This document shows, piece after piece, positions 5,048 through 5,765 of a stretch of DNA of 5,765 bases (positions are counted from its first letter, which is position 1; each line of letters opens with the position of its first letter). The stretch spans positions 1-5,765 of the forward strand of contig WTHY01000207.1 of assembly GCA_011522945.1 (NCBI GenBank), given 5' to 3'. The position numbers and the translations under genes are program-made. This DNA comes from Alphaproteobacteria bacterium. Its GTDB lineage: Bacteria > Pseudomonadota > Alphaproteobacteria > Puniceispirillales > Puniceispirillaceae. Below the pieces are notes generated by a model. That model searched no databases and had not been told where the DNA came from. It saw only the letters and a program-made list of their open reading frames with translations.

Positions 5048-5765
5048 ATGAATTGGAACATAAATGACATACCTGTTTTTGTTGCTGTAAGCCGGTTAAA
5101 AAGTATCACTGCGGCGGCAACTTACCTAAGGATGCCAAAATCATCTGTTAGCCGAGCATTAGCGCGACTGGAAGAGGATTTGGATGTCAGATTATTTGAT
5201 CGTAACACACGAAAGATGCGGCTTACGACAGAAGGAGATGCCTTCCTCCAACATGCGGCTGCGATCATGGAGCAGGTTGATATTGCAAAAGAGGCGGTGG
5301 CCGGTCTTCGTCATGAGCCAAGAGGTACTTTAAATGTTTCCATGCCAATGGCCTTTAGCCGTGAGGTTGTTGGGGGACGATTGCTAGATTTTCAAACTGC
5401 CTATCCTGACCTGTCTTTGCAGATGCTCATTTCCTCTTATCAAATCGACATGCTGCGAGAAAATATTGATGTTGCGGTATCAGTTGGTCCAATCACAGAT
5501 TCAGAACTTATCGCACAGACATTATCAGATACGAAACTTATCTGGGTCGCTTCACGCTATTATGCAAAAGCCCATGATTGGGATAACACGCTAGATTGTT
5601 TGCGCCCGCATTTAAAATTCTGTGAGCGCCGCTATCAACAGCCGAGATTCAGATTGAAAACACCACGTGGTTGGCAAACATTAAATACAGAATCTTTGCC
5701 AAGCATTACCGACCCGCTGATTTTGCGAGAAATGATATTACGAGGTGGCGGCGTAGCATTGTTGC
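5048..5765 (+). CDS. LysR-type transcriptional regulator, likely activator of the lig operon (3' end cut by window edge)
   Basis: The frame is open from ATG 5048 to the window end (239 codons, no stop). LysR proteins run to about 300 residues, so roughly 60 are missing. The N-terminal winged helix-turn-helix is clear: MNWNINDIPVFVAVSR, SITAAATYLRMPKSSVSRAL (19-38), then LEEDLDVRLFDRNTRKMRLTTEG (41-63) and a linker helix (about 64-88). The periplasmic-binding-protein-like effector domain starts near GTLNVSMP (93-100), contains IDVAVSVG (140-147), and reaches LRGGGVALL at the edge. The subtype looks like the CrgA/DsdC-like MNW-starting LysR group. In-frame ATGs at 4988 and 5000 would add up to 20 residues, but 5048 gives the usual LysR N-terminus and leaves a purine run (GGAAAAG, 5034-5040) as ribosome site. 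Divergent placement next to ligA suggests it controls the operon in response to protocatechuate or a pathway intermediate, as LigR does in SYK-6. Orthology to LigR is not shown. Confidence 0.9.
   Translation, partial: MNWNINDIPVFVAVSRLKSITAAATYLRMPKSSVSRALARLEEDLDVRLFDRNTRKMRLTTEGDAFLQHAAAIMEQVDIAKEAVAGLRHEPRGTLNVSMPMAFSREVVGGRLLDFQTAYPDLSLQMLISSYQIDMLRENIDVAVSVGPITDSELIAQTLSDTKLIWVASRYYAKAHDWDNTLDCLRPHLKFCERRYQQPRFRLKTPRGWQTLNTESLPSITDPLILREMILRGGGVALL

Noticed and set aside
1..5765. Signs of mobile elements, CRISPR, tRNA or a novel defence system
   Set aside because: No repeats of array type, transposase fragments, integrase, tRNA-like clover or toxin/nuclease motifs were seen; all long frames are explained by the aromatic catabolic genes and their regulator.

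Overview
The window holds a nearly complete protocatechuate 4,5-cleavage (meta-cleavage) operon. This is the central route by which many soil and marine Proteobacteria degrade lignin-derived and other plant aromatics such as vanillate and 4-hydroxybenzoate. Six genes lie head to tail on the minus strand in the order ligA-ligB-ligC-ligU/galD-ligI-ligK/galC. A LysR-type regulator is transcribed divergently on the plus strand and is cut by the right edge. The last operon gene (ligK/galC) is cut by the left edge, probably only a few residues before its stop codon.

Layout from right to left, following operon transcription: 5765-5048 is the truncated LysR-type activator. 5047-4904 is a 144-bp divergent control region with a TATAAT box pointing toward ligA and several small dyads. 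4903-4493 is ligA, the small dioxygenase subunit. 4500-3661 is ligB, the catalytic subunit. 3642-2686 is ligC, the semialdehyde (hemiacetal) dehydrogenase. 2686-1601 is ligU/galD, the oxalomesaconate isomerase or tautomerase. 1601-702 is ligI, the 2-pyrone-4,6-dicarboxylate hydrolase. 689-1 is ligK/galC, the aldolase.

How the genes work together: LigAB opens protocatechuate to 4-carboxy-2-hydroxymuconate-6-semialdehyde. LigC oxidises its cyclic hemiacetal to 2-pyrone-4,6-dicarboxylate (PDC). LigI hydrolyses PDC to 4-oxalomesaconate, and LigU/GalD isomerises that. A hydratase (LigJ or GalB, not seen here) should form 4-carboxy-4-hydroxy-2-oxoadipate, which LigK/GalC splits to pyruvate and oxaloacetate for the TCA cycle. 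Junctions are very tight: ATGGCTAA, TAATG and TGATG overlaps plus gaps of 18 and 12 nt. This indicates a single, largely translationally coupled transcript.

Organism: gene content and protein character suggest a proteobacterium, most likely an alphaproteobacterium. The moderate-to-low GC (mid-40s percent by eye) is unlike high-GC soil sphingomonads and would suit a marine heterotroph lineage. This is an inference of low certainty. No tRNA, rRNA, CRISPR array, insertion sequence or pseudogene was seen. The pathway itself is well known. The points of interest are its compact gene order, the missing hydratase, an atypical LigC motif and the unassigned operator region.
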